Shown piece after piece: positions 1 through 9,940 of a DNA stretch of 64,000 bases; position 1 is the stretch's first letter; each line of letters starts with the position of its first letter. Source of the stretch: Ottelia alismoides. Its lineage: Eukaryota > Streptophyta > Magnoliopsida > Alismatales > Hydrocharitaceae. The translations under genes were made by a program, and so were the position numbers. Under the pieces are notes generated by a model, which ran no database searches, was not told the DNA's origin, and saw only the letters and a program-made list of their open reading frames with translations. The stretch spans positions 644,581-708,580 of the forward strand of contig JAZKJV010006950.1 in assembly GCA_037367405.1 (NCBI GenBank), in the 5' to 3' direction.

Positions 1-932
1 TGACGCAAAGGAAGTATATTATTGATATTCTATCTAAGACAGACATGACAGGATGTAGACCAGCTACTATCCCAATGGATCCTAATGCTAGGCTCTATGA
101 TGATGACTCTGAGGAGGTGGACAAGAGACGATGCAGAGAGCTGGTAGAGAAATTATTATATGCTACTTTACCAAGCCTGATATGTCTTTCGCTGTGAACA
201 GAGTGAGTCAGTTCATGGAGCAACCCAAGCAGGCACAGATGGATGCAATGTGCATGATCTTGAGATATTTGAAGTCGACACAAGGTGCAGGCCTTCTTTT
301 TAAAAGAGATATGTCTCTTACAGTTACTGGGTGTGCAGATGCAGATTATGCTGGGTGTCCTAAGGACAGGAAGTCCACTTCAGGCTTCATTGTGTTTATT
401 GATAGTTCATTGGTCTCATGAAAGAGTAAGAAACAAACTGTTGTTGCTCGGTCTAGCCTTGAATCAGAATATAGGGCCATGGCCCAAGGGAGTACAGAAA
501 TGATGTTGGTCAAGTCTGTCCTGACTGATCTAACGATTGAGGTGCTTCTTCCTATGCATCTCAAATGTGATAATTAAGCAGCTTTGTTCATAGCTAATAA
601 TCCAACACATTGAGGTACATTGTCACTACACTCGTGACTTGATCCAAAATGAGCTTATTTCAACGTCATATGTTGCTTCAAGTGATCAGATTGCATATAT
701 ATTCACCAAAGCTCTTGCAAGAGGTCCATTTTATCACTGTTGTTCCAAGCTGAGCATGATAGATATATATGCTCCATGTTAAGGGGAAGTGTTAAGATTC
801 TTATGTTTCGTTGTCTTTATTTATATTGTTCATTTCTCTGATCATGCTTAAGTAATTTACCCTTTGAGCTTTTCTCCTATATAAGAGAGCTCTAGGGTCA
901 GATGGAATACAATTTAATCTTTTCCTTCCACA
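1..932 (+). mobile_element. 3' end of a Ty1/copia element (copy of copia C): RT/RNase H remnant and 3' LTR
   Basis: The end of reverse transcriptase and the RNase H domain are readable in broken frames to about 650, with in-frame stops (for example near 419). The RNase H part shows the usual ADADYAGC-type motif near 335-360. The 3' LTR follows at 790-932, beginning TGTTAAG and ending CCACA, with the flanking TCGTT at 933-937. It equals 45085-46016 of copia C and is cut by the window edge. It is not functional. Confidence 0.9.
790..932 (+). repeat. Copia C-type 3' LTR, left copy (143 bp)
   Basis: It begins TGTTAAG, ends CCACA, holds a CTATATAAGAGAG box, and is followed by TCGTT, the same 5-bp target duplication that flanks copia C at 37198-37202 and 46017-46021. 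Confidence 0.85.
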
Positions 933-1400
933 TCGTTGCTGGATCGCATACGCAAATGAATTAAATTTCAATCAAATATAAAGATTATGTGAAGTATAAT
1001 GAAATATAAATGGTATGGTGGTAGTGCAATGTGTTTACCACTCAAAGGACCAGGATTCAATCCCCTATATGAGGGTTGCTTTAGGTAATCGACGGCCAAC
1101 ATAAAAAATCGTTGAATCTTTCAACATGGATTTGGGTACAAATCGATGTAGCCGACCCTACTTATAGTGGGAAAAGGATTTGCTATTTATTTATAATGAA
1201 ATATAAATGAAATCCATATTGTCTAAATATGCAAATAATTCAAATATCATTCACATATTAATGGTTTTAGCAGGCATCTAGTTGCATAATCCATTTGAGT
1301 TAAGAGCGTGAATGATGCCTAAATAGTTCAAACTTTTGTGAAATTGATTCACTATCTATAGCGCTGAACAGAAGAACTTACTAGCAGATGAATCTCGAAC

Positions 1401-1823
1401 CTGAACAAAATATGAACGCAGCTGATGAAGAAACCCGTCTTCACGATGGCAGAGAGCGTCCCGAGGAAGGCGAGTGTGGCGAGCACCTGGAAGGCTTTCG
1501 TTGCGAAGTCTGACATTCAATTTCACGGGGAGGGGCATTAACACAAACACTTGGCCGGCATGGCAAAAACAAAGACGGAGGCGGCGTCAGCTTACATGAG
1601 AAGGAAGCGAAGACATTAGCGAGAGTGGGCAGCATGTCAAGGATGATGCGTTCTCCCTGGTGAAGGCGACGAGGAGGGTGGAGGCGGAGGCGATTGAGGC
1701 GAGGAGGAGGAGGAGGAGGAGGGCAGAAGCGGAGGGACGGAGGCTTCTGGCGGTGAGGGCGGCGGAGAAGGAGGGGTTCTGGTAGACGGACTTGGCTTTG
1801 GGCGGATGGGAGGCGGACGCCAT
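1401..1823 (-). pseudogene. TMEM209-like gene, exons 1-2 (left copy), frameshifted
   Basis: The start codon is at 1823. The first about 50 residues fit the N-terminus of plant TMEM209 / cytochrome-B561-related proteins: a VYQNPSFSAALTARSLRPS stretch followed by a leucine-rich membrane segment and a TREN motif. Just after TREN the reading frame must shift by one base to continue. Exon 1 then ends at a GT donor (1596), an 86-bp intron follows, and exon 2 (1401-1509) encodes a second membrane segment (KAFQVLATLAFLGTLSAIVK). The same frameshift is in the other copy, so it predates the duplication. An upstream in-frame extension to 1952 exists only in this copy and is probably not coding. TMEM209 family proteins are nuclear-envelope membrane proteins; that is family knowledge, not seen here. 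Confidence 0.65.
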
Positions 1824-2454
1824 TATATATGATAAGGAGGATAATGGGGGGGGGGTGTTAGGTGGAGAAGAGCTCCACCGCCGGCAGCATGAGGGAAGCT
1901 GCTGCTCGCGGCGCTCCTGACACGAGTGCCAGGGTTGGGGCCTCTCGTTCAAAATTTCAAAATCGGTGTTTATGTATGAGACTTTATTGAGATCAGTATA
2001 TGGCGTTTTCTACAAAAACATTTTTCTTCCTCATGAGAACCAAATATGATAAGAAGTGGTATAAAATATTCGTGCATACTTATTACTCATGCTTTATTGC
2101 GCATGAAATATTAAGGCCTTGTTCGGTGACTGAATTGGTGCACGGAATAGGGTGGAATTGAGAGAGAGAGAGAGACGGGTATGGCAATTCCCCCTTGACT
2201 CCGTCTCCCCCCGCTTTCTTTGTCATTACTATTTCACCTCCGAGTCCTCTCCCATGTGATCTTCCTCCTTGATAAATCCCGAATTTGTCATCATTAAACA
2301 ATATTTTCATCTCTATTGCTTAAGTTAGACACAAGATTCATTGACTTATTAACGTTAATTAACAAATTACGTGTTATAAATAATTAACACTAATTAGTAT
2401 ATTATATAACTCTATTATTTTGATAATGTTTTATGTAATTATTTAGAGTTCAAT

Positions 2455-2812
2455 GGACCCTTGGGGAGCTAACTTGGCTCCCCCCGCTCCATTTCACTCG
2501 ATTTTTTTATATTTTTTGAAAATTTCTTTTGTGGAATTTCATCATTATATCCCTATATTATGTCATTAAAATTTCGTGCGAAACAGAGACTTCTACGGCC
2601 TCCATCCAGACGGTCATTTTTTAACAGTAACAGAATTGCTAAAATCGACCCCATCTGGATGGAGGTCGTAGGAGTCTCTGTTTTGCACAAAACTTCTATA
2701 ACATAATATACGGATATATTATTGAAAATCCACAGAAGAAATTTTCAAAAAAATAAAAAAAACGAGCAAAATGGGGTGGGGGGCTAAGTTAGCTCACCGA
2801 TGGGGGCAGTCC
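2455..2812. mobile_element. Long-TIR fold-back MITE (left copy)
   Basis: The two halves are inverted repeats of about 150 bp. The outer arm reads GGGGAGCTAACTTGGC on the left and its complement near 2780 on the right. The inner arm pairs ACAGAGACTTCTACGGCCTC (about 2583-2602) with its counterpart near 2660-2685. It has no coding capacity. I could not identify a clean target duplication, so the superfamily is open. The same element is at 47539-47897. Confidence 0.75.
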
Positions 2813-3645
2813 CATTTTACCCATTTATTTATTATTAAAAATCAAATAAAAATAAGAATAATATTATATGTACATAAAATAACATAAAATAAAATAAAAG
2901 GTCAAAAAATAAGCAAAAGAAAATCATAAGAAAATTGTTTTTTATTGTTTTAATAAGTATTTAATTTTTATCTATGTGTAAATGGCATCATATCTCTTGA
3001 ACTTCTACACGAAAGTTGTAGATCTCATCAAGATGTACAACCTTTATATTTTCACTTTTTCCAATTCATCTTCTAACTAATTCTTTTTTTTATTTTTTGT
3101 TGTATTTAATTATTTAAGTCAATTTTAACTGGGCCACGTGGCATCTCTGGAGCTGGCCACATGGCCCATTCTTCTCGCGCCACTTGCCTTCATTCTGGGT
3201 TGTTAGATGGCTTGGATCAGCCTCATCCAGCCGTTGATCTGGGCTACTATTGTGAACCATATGATGAGGCAAGATCTGGTTCAAATCTAACCATTCATTT
3301 CTGCCTTAAGCTTATCCGTTAGATCTCTTCAACGGACGGTTGGGGCTTCGTCCCCAACCTCCAAGTGTTGTCCCCGCTCTGCAAACTGCTTCTAACTTCC
3401 CCTCTTCACATATTTTTTCCAGTCATCTCGACCTTCCCTCCAACCAACTGCTACCTCCAATCCCTTTTCAAGCAACCACCTTCTTCGCCCTAATCATAAC
3501 TTCAATATCCTTCTAACCTATGTGCATCTCCCATTGGTTGAAACCACCAGTGCAACTACCTGGAAACCACTCTTCACCTTCTTCAAATACCCCTTAACCG
3601 GTTGCATCATTGGTGTCCATCCTTTGAGCGAAGAAGGCCCTTAGC
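2813..3645 (+). repeat. Degenerate Athila-type LTR remnant
   Basis: There is no gene. Around 3010-3170 it matches the solo LTR at 6520-6680: the ACGAAAGTTGTAGATCTC block, then AT-rich sequence, then a block with CACGTGGC / GCCACATGG. The rest is AT-rich or low in information. It is truncated at 3645, where another Athila LTR in the opposite orientation begins. Confidence 0.5.
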
Positions 3646-4731
3646 TGATGATCGAAAAATCACGAGGATCTCTTTATCAGGATAAGGTAAAAATATTCGG
3701 TGTCGTTGTGACCCGGATAGAGAAACTCGGTCAACAAGAAAAATTATTCAGACCACCAACTAAAGATCTAAAATCAATAGAAATCAAAATAGCGGTCCTC
3801 GCTAAATGATTAACTTGGTATAGCACCCAGGGTCGAACTCAGGGAGCACGAATTGGCCTTGCGGCCTACGAAGTAGTCAAGATCAAAAATGAGAAGAAAA
3901 TATATTTTTGGTGGGTTTTTATAATTTTTTAATGTTTTTGTAATTTTGATTTTATAAGAAAAGGTAAAAGTAAGCAACACTCAACAATTTATTTAATCAA
4001 CCAAAAGGCTCCGAAAATTCAAACAAAAATATTTTTATGTTTTTTAGGTTTTTTAGTGTTTTTGGTGAATTTTTCAGATTTTTCCAATTTTTATATGATT
4101 TTCTAAAAATCAAAAAGAGGGAAAACAAGGAATCACTGTCCAGCCAGACTTGAAAGGTCACTAAAAATATAAAATGGACCTATAAAAGTTTGGAGGTAAT
4201 TTTTATGAAAAGTACAAGCAAAAACTAAGATTCAGAAAAAGAGTTGTATTTTTTTGATTTTTCTAGAATTTTTATAATTTTTATGAGTTTTTTAGGGTTT
4301 TGTAATTTTTAAGGTTTTTATAATTCCAAAAATTACGAAAGTTGCATAGAAAATAAAAGACACTAAAACTAACTTACACTAATTTTTTTAAATTTTTAAA
4401 AGAGTTTTTATATTTTTCTTTGATGTTCTAAATCAGACAGTAATAAAAACCACTGTTTTTTAATTATTAAAAATATCAAAAAGCCTCAAAAATGTCCCAA
4501 AAATTTAGGAAAAATTTTACATTGTGGCAAAAGCCACGTTTTTAAATTTAACCTAATTTGGATTTAATTTGCTATTTTATTCAATAAAAATAAAGGCTCA
4601 CAGTGCACATGGACCTAAATGTAAGCAAAAAATACTTTCAGGGGCCAAACAGTAACAACTCTAGAAAGTGCAGGGGCCCTTGTGCAAAAATCCCACAAAA
4701 GCGTGTGTGATGCACGTGTGTCAGACACGGA
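3646..4731 (-). mobile_element. Athila-type LTR fragment, minus orientation (left copy)
   Basis: It equals the first 1086 bp (plus coordinates) of LTR1 at 48731. It begins on the plus strand with TGATGATCGA, the complement of the LTR 3' terminus, preceded by TTAGC as in the right copy. It stops at 4731 where LINE sequence begins, so U3 and the promoter are missing here. Confidence 0.85.
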
Positions 4732-6915
4732 TGGGGTCGTGGCTCCATCCCTATTCATTATTTGGGCTACCTCTGGTGTCAGGCAGAATCAAGATGGCGG
4801 ATTGGTTACCGGTGGTCGAGAAGCCGGAGAGGAAACTTGCAAGTTGTAAGGCCTCTATCCTATCCAGGGGGGTCATATTGTGATGATCAAAGTGGTGTTG
4901 TCTGTTATTCCGATGTTCTTCGTGTCTTCTCGCCTTATGTCCGTTGGGATTCGGAAGCATCTTGAGAGGTTGATGCGAAGATTCTTATGGAGCAAGTCTG
5001 GTCTGGGGGGTAAAGGGATGCACCTTGTGGAGTGGGAGATGGTCACCCTGGCAAAGATGGATGGTGGTCTTGGCGTCACGCGCTTAGATGTGATGAACGA
5101 GTCTCTGTTGTTGAAATGGATGAGCAGACCTTGGGGGAGGAGTGAAGATATCTGTTGTGCTCTCATCTGTCGCATTTACGACATTTCCTGCCCGACCTTG
5201 TTGGCTGGCAATCCAAGCTCGAAGCCGTCAGCATTCTGAAAAGGGAGTCTGAAGGTGATTCTGCATTTCCATGGTAATTCCCGCCATGTTCTAGGGAGTG
5301 CAGTCTTTTGCTTTCTGGGAGGATGATTGGTTGGGAGATGGACTGCTAAGCAGTCGTTTTCCTCGTCTCTTTACTTTGGTTGTGGATCGTGAGGTACGTG
5401 TTGCCAGCTACTGGAGCGATGGAAATTGGATGCCCTTGTTCTCCGCAAATTTCTTTTATCAGCGCCAGGAAGAGTTCCTGCTTTTGCTTGACTCCCTGAA
5501 ACATTCGAGAGGTCCCTCTAAGGGGCACGACCACTGGGTTTGGAAAGGGAGCTCTTTCTCTATCAAGGTCTACAGGACGATATGTAGACCACCTCCTTCA
5601 AGCACGGATGCTCTAGTTAGGGATTGCAACTTTATCTAGCGACTTGGACTCCCAGAGAGGGTAGATTTCGTCTTGTGGCTTTTCAGGCGAAAGAGAATAA
5701 TAAGGGATCGATGTGTAAGATTGTTCAGGGAGATCTCAGACAGATGCCTTCTTTGTGGGAGCGGAATTGAATCAGTGGAGCACTGATGAATCTGTGATTC
5801 ATCACTCTAAAAGTCGAAAATAGAGCTTTGTTCCCGAGTAATTAGACGCATATTTCCACTTATATTGCATAATTAGCATTCATACATGCAAGCATAATAT
5901 CCGCATTTTACCATTCATATTTGCATAAAATAAGAAGCCAATTTCACTTGTAAATATTTACATGTATATTAGATAAAATACCTTATTTGTATATATTTTA
6001 CACTAACTCCAAATCCAATAAAACCAACTCTATTATGAATATATTACTAACACTAATTAAAGAAAAATATCAAAAAAAATACTAACTTGTAAAATTGATC
6101 AATAAAACTCTAATCCAAGTTTGAAGCTGTGAACCTTAAAATGCACATATCTCTCTCATACAGTGTCCGATTGAGGTCTACTCACTTTTAAAGTAATATA
6201 CTTTCAAAGACCTTCGAAACAAGACCAATTTCATTAAAATCGGAGCTCGTATGCAAAACTTGGGTTTTGGGCCCCTTTTGTACATTGTACATAATGATCG
6301 TTTTACCCCTGCATTTTATCATTTTATTTTCTTCATTATTTAAAATCCAAAAAAAATAGATTAAATTGTAAATATTCTTGTCATATTTTCTCTACTTTTA
6401 TTTTAATTTCTCTTTTAAAAATGACAAAAAAATTACAAAAGATAAAATGCGGTATTTTATATCTATAAGGTACCACCCAAAAATACATTTTGTACAGATG
6501 ATTTCCTTTGATTTTTGGCCCTTCACGAAAGTTGTAGATCTCGTCGAGACGAGCAACTTTCGTGTTGACCACTTTTTAATTTAATCCCTTTTGTTATTTA
6601 TTTTTGATTTTCTTTACATTTAATCTTTGAATTTTCTGGGAGCGACATGTGGCAGCTCCTGGAGCCGCCACATGTCACCCCTTTTTTTTTCGGATTTATT
6701 ATTATAATTATTTTCGGATTTATTATTATTATTATTATTTTATTATTATTTTATTTATTTTTAATAGTTTATTATATTATTTTATTAATTTATTTCTTTT
6801 AATCCCCTTTTACCTCTTCTCCTTTCTTTTCCCCCACTCCAAGCCACATCTTCTCCACTTCCTCCACCATTTTCTCCACTCTCTCCATCTCTTCTCTAAC
6901 TCCATCCATCCTTTT

Positions 6916-6920
6916 TATAA
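6916..6920 (+). promoter_or_regulatory. Candidate TATA box of the solo Athila LTR
   Basis: TATAA lies in a CT-rich stretch 250 bp upstream of the candidate splice donor at 7169. The same spacing (about 255 bp) is seen in LTR1 and LTR2. Confidence 0.45.
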
Positions 6921-7168
6921 TCTCCTCCACTCCTCCATTCACAATCATCCGCCGTTTTCGAGAGAAGTGAGGTCGAGCCCCTTTAACCTTCAAGTGACAG
7001 CTGCAGGAGACGAGTCGAGCGACGGCAACCTCAAGGCGAGATCCACGGCATCACCATTGCCGCGTCGCGAGATCCGATTGGACTTGCTCAGCTTCGAAGG
7101 ACTCCGCCATCCTTCTCGAGGCCGCAACCGAAGCCGCACGACGTGGCTTCACTTTCGGCGAACCGCAG

Positions 7169-7498
7169 GTAAGTACTCTATCTTCATCTTGTCATTTCAT
7201 TTTTTATCTAACAACTTTTCTTCCTTGTTGCTTTATCATCATCACATAAAAATCACTCCACCACCATCATCACGATCACCACACCACAACCATCTCATTT
7301 ATCATTCACCACCATCACTCATTATCCTCATTTTATTTCATCTCCATACACAACATCACACAAAAATCATCATAAAAAAACCACCACCACCACTATCATT
7401 ATTCATCATTCACCGCGTTTTTATTTCATTTTCACCACTGTTTCCTTTTTACAAAGAAATTTACAAAAAAATTGCAAAACAAAAAAAAATAAGTGCAG
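7169..7498 (+). other. Candidate LTR leader intron (330 bp)
   Basis: The donor is CCGCAG|GTAAGT and the acceptor is AGTGCAG|GTCC. The interval is A/T- and C-rich between GC-rich flanks, as plant introns are. Introns at the matching place can be read in the other three long Athila LTRs (40796-41125, 50548-50859, 59978-60288). Splicing is inferred, not shown. Confidence 0.5.
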
Positions 7499-9871
7499 GT
7501 CCTCAGGCTGTCATCTCCCTCGCCATCACCGGCGGCACCACACATCTCCGCCACCAGCCACGGTCATGTGCCTCCACACGCCCTTGGCCGCCGCCCGAGG
7601 AACCCACGCCCCCCTCGTGCTCGTTTCCGCTCCAGGCGTGTCAACCACTGCCCAGCCGCGCTCAGCGCCGTTCGCCCTTGCGCGGCCTACAGCGCGCCCC
7701 GCGACCTCGCGCCGCCCCCTTCCAGGAAGAAGCGGCGCCGCCGCCCGTTCCATCTCTAGGCGCGTGCGCCGCCCCCAGGCGTCGCCCCGTCCTCCTTCAT
7801 CAGGCCGCGCGTGACTGCGCCCCCCCCCCTGCCGCAGGCGCGCTCCGCGTTCTCCAGCGCCTCCTCCAGATCCACGGCCCTCCGCCCCGCCCCTCGGCGC
7901 CGAGGTCCGCGCAGCAGCGCCCTCCGCCCGCTGTACCCGCGAGGCGCCGTCGGCCCCAGCCCACGCGCAGCAGCGCGCGGCCCGCGAGCCGCCCACGGGA
8001 CCGCCGCCCGCGAGCGCACAGTGCGCACCATCGCGTCGTGCCCCGCTTCCTCCATCGCCCGCAAGCGCGCCTCCGCGCGCCACGTGTCAGACCTCCTCCG
8101 CCTCCCGTCGCCGCCGTGCGTGCGGTCGACCGCAGGCGCGCCTCCCTCCTGCTTGCCGCCGACCCCGTGCTTGGCCGCCCACCGCCGCACACCTGCAGCA
8201 CGCCAGGCGCACAGCCCTAGCCGCCCACTTCTTGCGTCTTGCGTGGGAAGTAAGAAAAGAAAGGTTGATATTTTTTTTATTTTTAGTGAAAATTGCATTT
8301 ATGTCTTTACGTGTTTACATATTTGCAGAAGTGCCCTCGTGCACAGTTTGAGTCTATTGTTTTCATTTCTGCTTTGCACTGATACCCCTGACTTTGTACG
8401 TTAATTTGGACACAATTTTTGCATCATTTTTAATCAAAAAAATAGCATGTTGTAGCACAACTAATTCTTTATCTTTCAGCTATTTATTTATATTTTTGCG
8501 AGCCTTAGATGTTTTATTAAAAATCAGAGAGTGAAAAATCAAAGATATTTTGTCCATTTATACTCTGAAATTCGCACAGATATATTTATTGCTCCAAAAA
8601 TTGCGAACAAAATTGTACATGATGCCTCTAAGTGTTCTTTAATTACTGTCCAAATTTCATCCAATTCGGAGTTGTCTTGTGCATAAAATAAATTCTTGAG
8701 TGATTTTTGTAATTGATTTTTACTTAATTCCACGAATAATATTTTTGTGAAATTTCAAGTCTCTTGTATTCCTTATTGAAACATATACTTGATATAAATC
8801 AATATTTGGATAATTTTATTTCACGGATTTATTAGGAATTAAATACTCGCAATCACTCTGTTTTCAGTAAAAAATTTATAAAAAAATCAAAAAGTGTCAG
8901 AAAATTCTAAAAAAATTAGTGTAACTTCATTTCATCATATTTAACTTTCAGTGAATTTTTCATAATTTTAGCATATCATTTGCACGAAAAATTGCATAAA
9001 AACCCCAAAAAAAGTTTGCATTTTTCATGTGTGCGTGTTAAACCCAAAAATTCCAAAAAAAATACATTTGCATTCATTGTTGGATTAGGTTCTTAGGAAA
9101 ATTACCATTTGGCTGATTTGGATTAATTTCACATTAAAAATTAAAATTGGCTAAGTCGCTTATTTTCTTAATAACCTAGTTCACGCTTCTGTGCATTGCA
9201 TTTTATCGCATAAAAAAATAATAAAAAAAATTCCACTTGGAAAACCACAATCTAATCCATCTAGTTTGATCCCGAGTTGTTCCTTTGCCTCCTTGAGTCG
9301 ACCCTGGGACTGCCCAGGTTAAATAAACATCAAACCGCATATTAATTTAATTCGACGATTATTCGATTTGTGCGGTTATTTTTGGTCGACGCGGATCTAT
9401 CCGACTGCAACGCACTAGTCAATCAGACAACATTAAAAGGGTAGGTCGTCCGTATTCGTCAAGCACCTTCTTTCCATTATTCGTGTACGGCACCTATCCA
9501 GGGCGACTCCAACCAGGGCTTGGTTTGTGTTCAGAGCCTTGAATCCTTCTGGCTTCTTTGGTTCTGGTTAGGCAACGCCGGAGAAAAGATCTGCTTAATC
9601 CTCTTGCAATCGTATAGTCTATCTGGCTTGCTAGAAACACCTTTCTGTTTTCGGGTCAAAGGTTCTTCCAAGAGAATGTCTGTATCCACTCCAGGACTCT
9701 TCTTGAGTCATGGCTTTTGTAATTTAATCTTGGTTGTAATTCCTTATTATTAATATAGTCTGGGGCGGACACCACCGCGTGTTCCCCCTTTTTGTCTTCA
9801 AAAAAAATGTCTTCAGCATATGAAGATTGTATCTTGACAACCAAAGAACTTGAAATCAACCTATAACATCG

Positions 9872-9936
9872 CTTCATCATATGGATGTCATATGTGTCTT
9901 CATCATATGCATGTCATATGTGTCTTCATCATATGG
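9872..9936 (+). repeat. 26-bp tandem repeat, 2.5 copies
   Basis: The unit CTTCATCATATG(G/C)ATGTC.. repeats at 9872, 9898 and partly at 9924, in the short spacer between the LINE tail and element B1. Each unit holds two CATATG palindromes. Confidence 0.9.
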
Positions 9937-9940
9937 TAGT

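Larger units (their letters stand above)
1..4731. repeat. Left copy of a 4.7-kb near-identical duplication (partner 45085-49816)
   Basis: The block matches 45085-49816 base for base apart from seven differences I could find by eye. Three are substitutions (147, 1145, 1669). Four are length changes in simple runs: a GAG run near 1700, a G run near 1850, an AG run near 2160 and a T run near 2500. It starts at the window edge, so its true left end is unknown. The right end is sharp at 4731, inside an Athila LTR. It contains the end of copia C, the first exons of the TMEM209-like gene, a long-TIR MITE and an LTR piece. It is either a recent segmental duplication or an assembly duplication. Confidence 0.95.
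5787..9461 (+). mobile_element. Solo Athila-type LTR (3675 bp) with AGCAC target duplication
   Basis: It begins TGATGAATCTG, as do the other Athila LTRs here, and ends CGTATTCGTCA. AGCAC flanks it at 5782-5786 and 9462-9466, and the host LINE frame continues across. U3 is AT-rich (5787 to about 6900), a TATAA box is at 6916-6920, a candidate leader intron lies at 7169-7498, a GC-rich block at 7499-8220, then AT-rich sequence. There is no internal region, so it arose by LTR-LTR recombination. Long open frames in the GC-rich block are composition effects. Confidence 0.9.
4732..9807 (+). mobile_element. 5'-truncated LINE (non-LTR retrotransposon), split by a solo LTR
   Basis: The two parts are 4732-5786 and 9467-9807. 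The first holds the end of the reverse transcriptase and the linker: a PLVSGRIKMADW-type motif near 4770-4800, LSRG near 4860, GGLGV near 5066, and the plant zf-RVT region with CPLCG near 5744-5760. The frame breaks several times. The reading (ESVEHL) rejoins at 9467 after the 5-bp duplication AGCAC, so the LTR at 5787-9461 inserted into it. The 3' end has the tail GGACACC..CGTGTTCCCCC (about 9757-9790) and a short A-run at 9800-9807. A 5' truncation is normal for LINEs. I saw no LTR sequence resuming after the tail, so its left edge may be a rearrangement. Confidence 0.85.

Noticed and set aside
6649..8220. A 523-residue open frame
   Set aside because: It lies in a solo LTR, is low-complexity (His/Phe/Tyr-rich then Pro/Arg/Ala-rich), runs through the candidate intron, and both strands are equally open in the GC-rich part.
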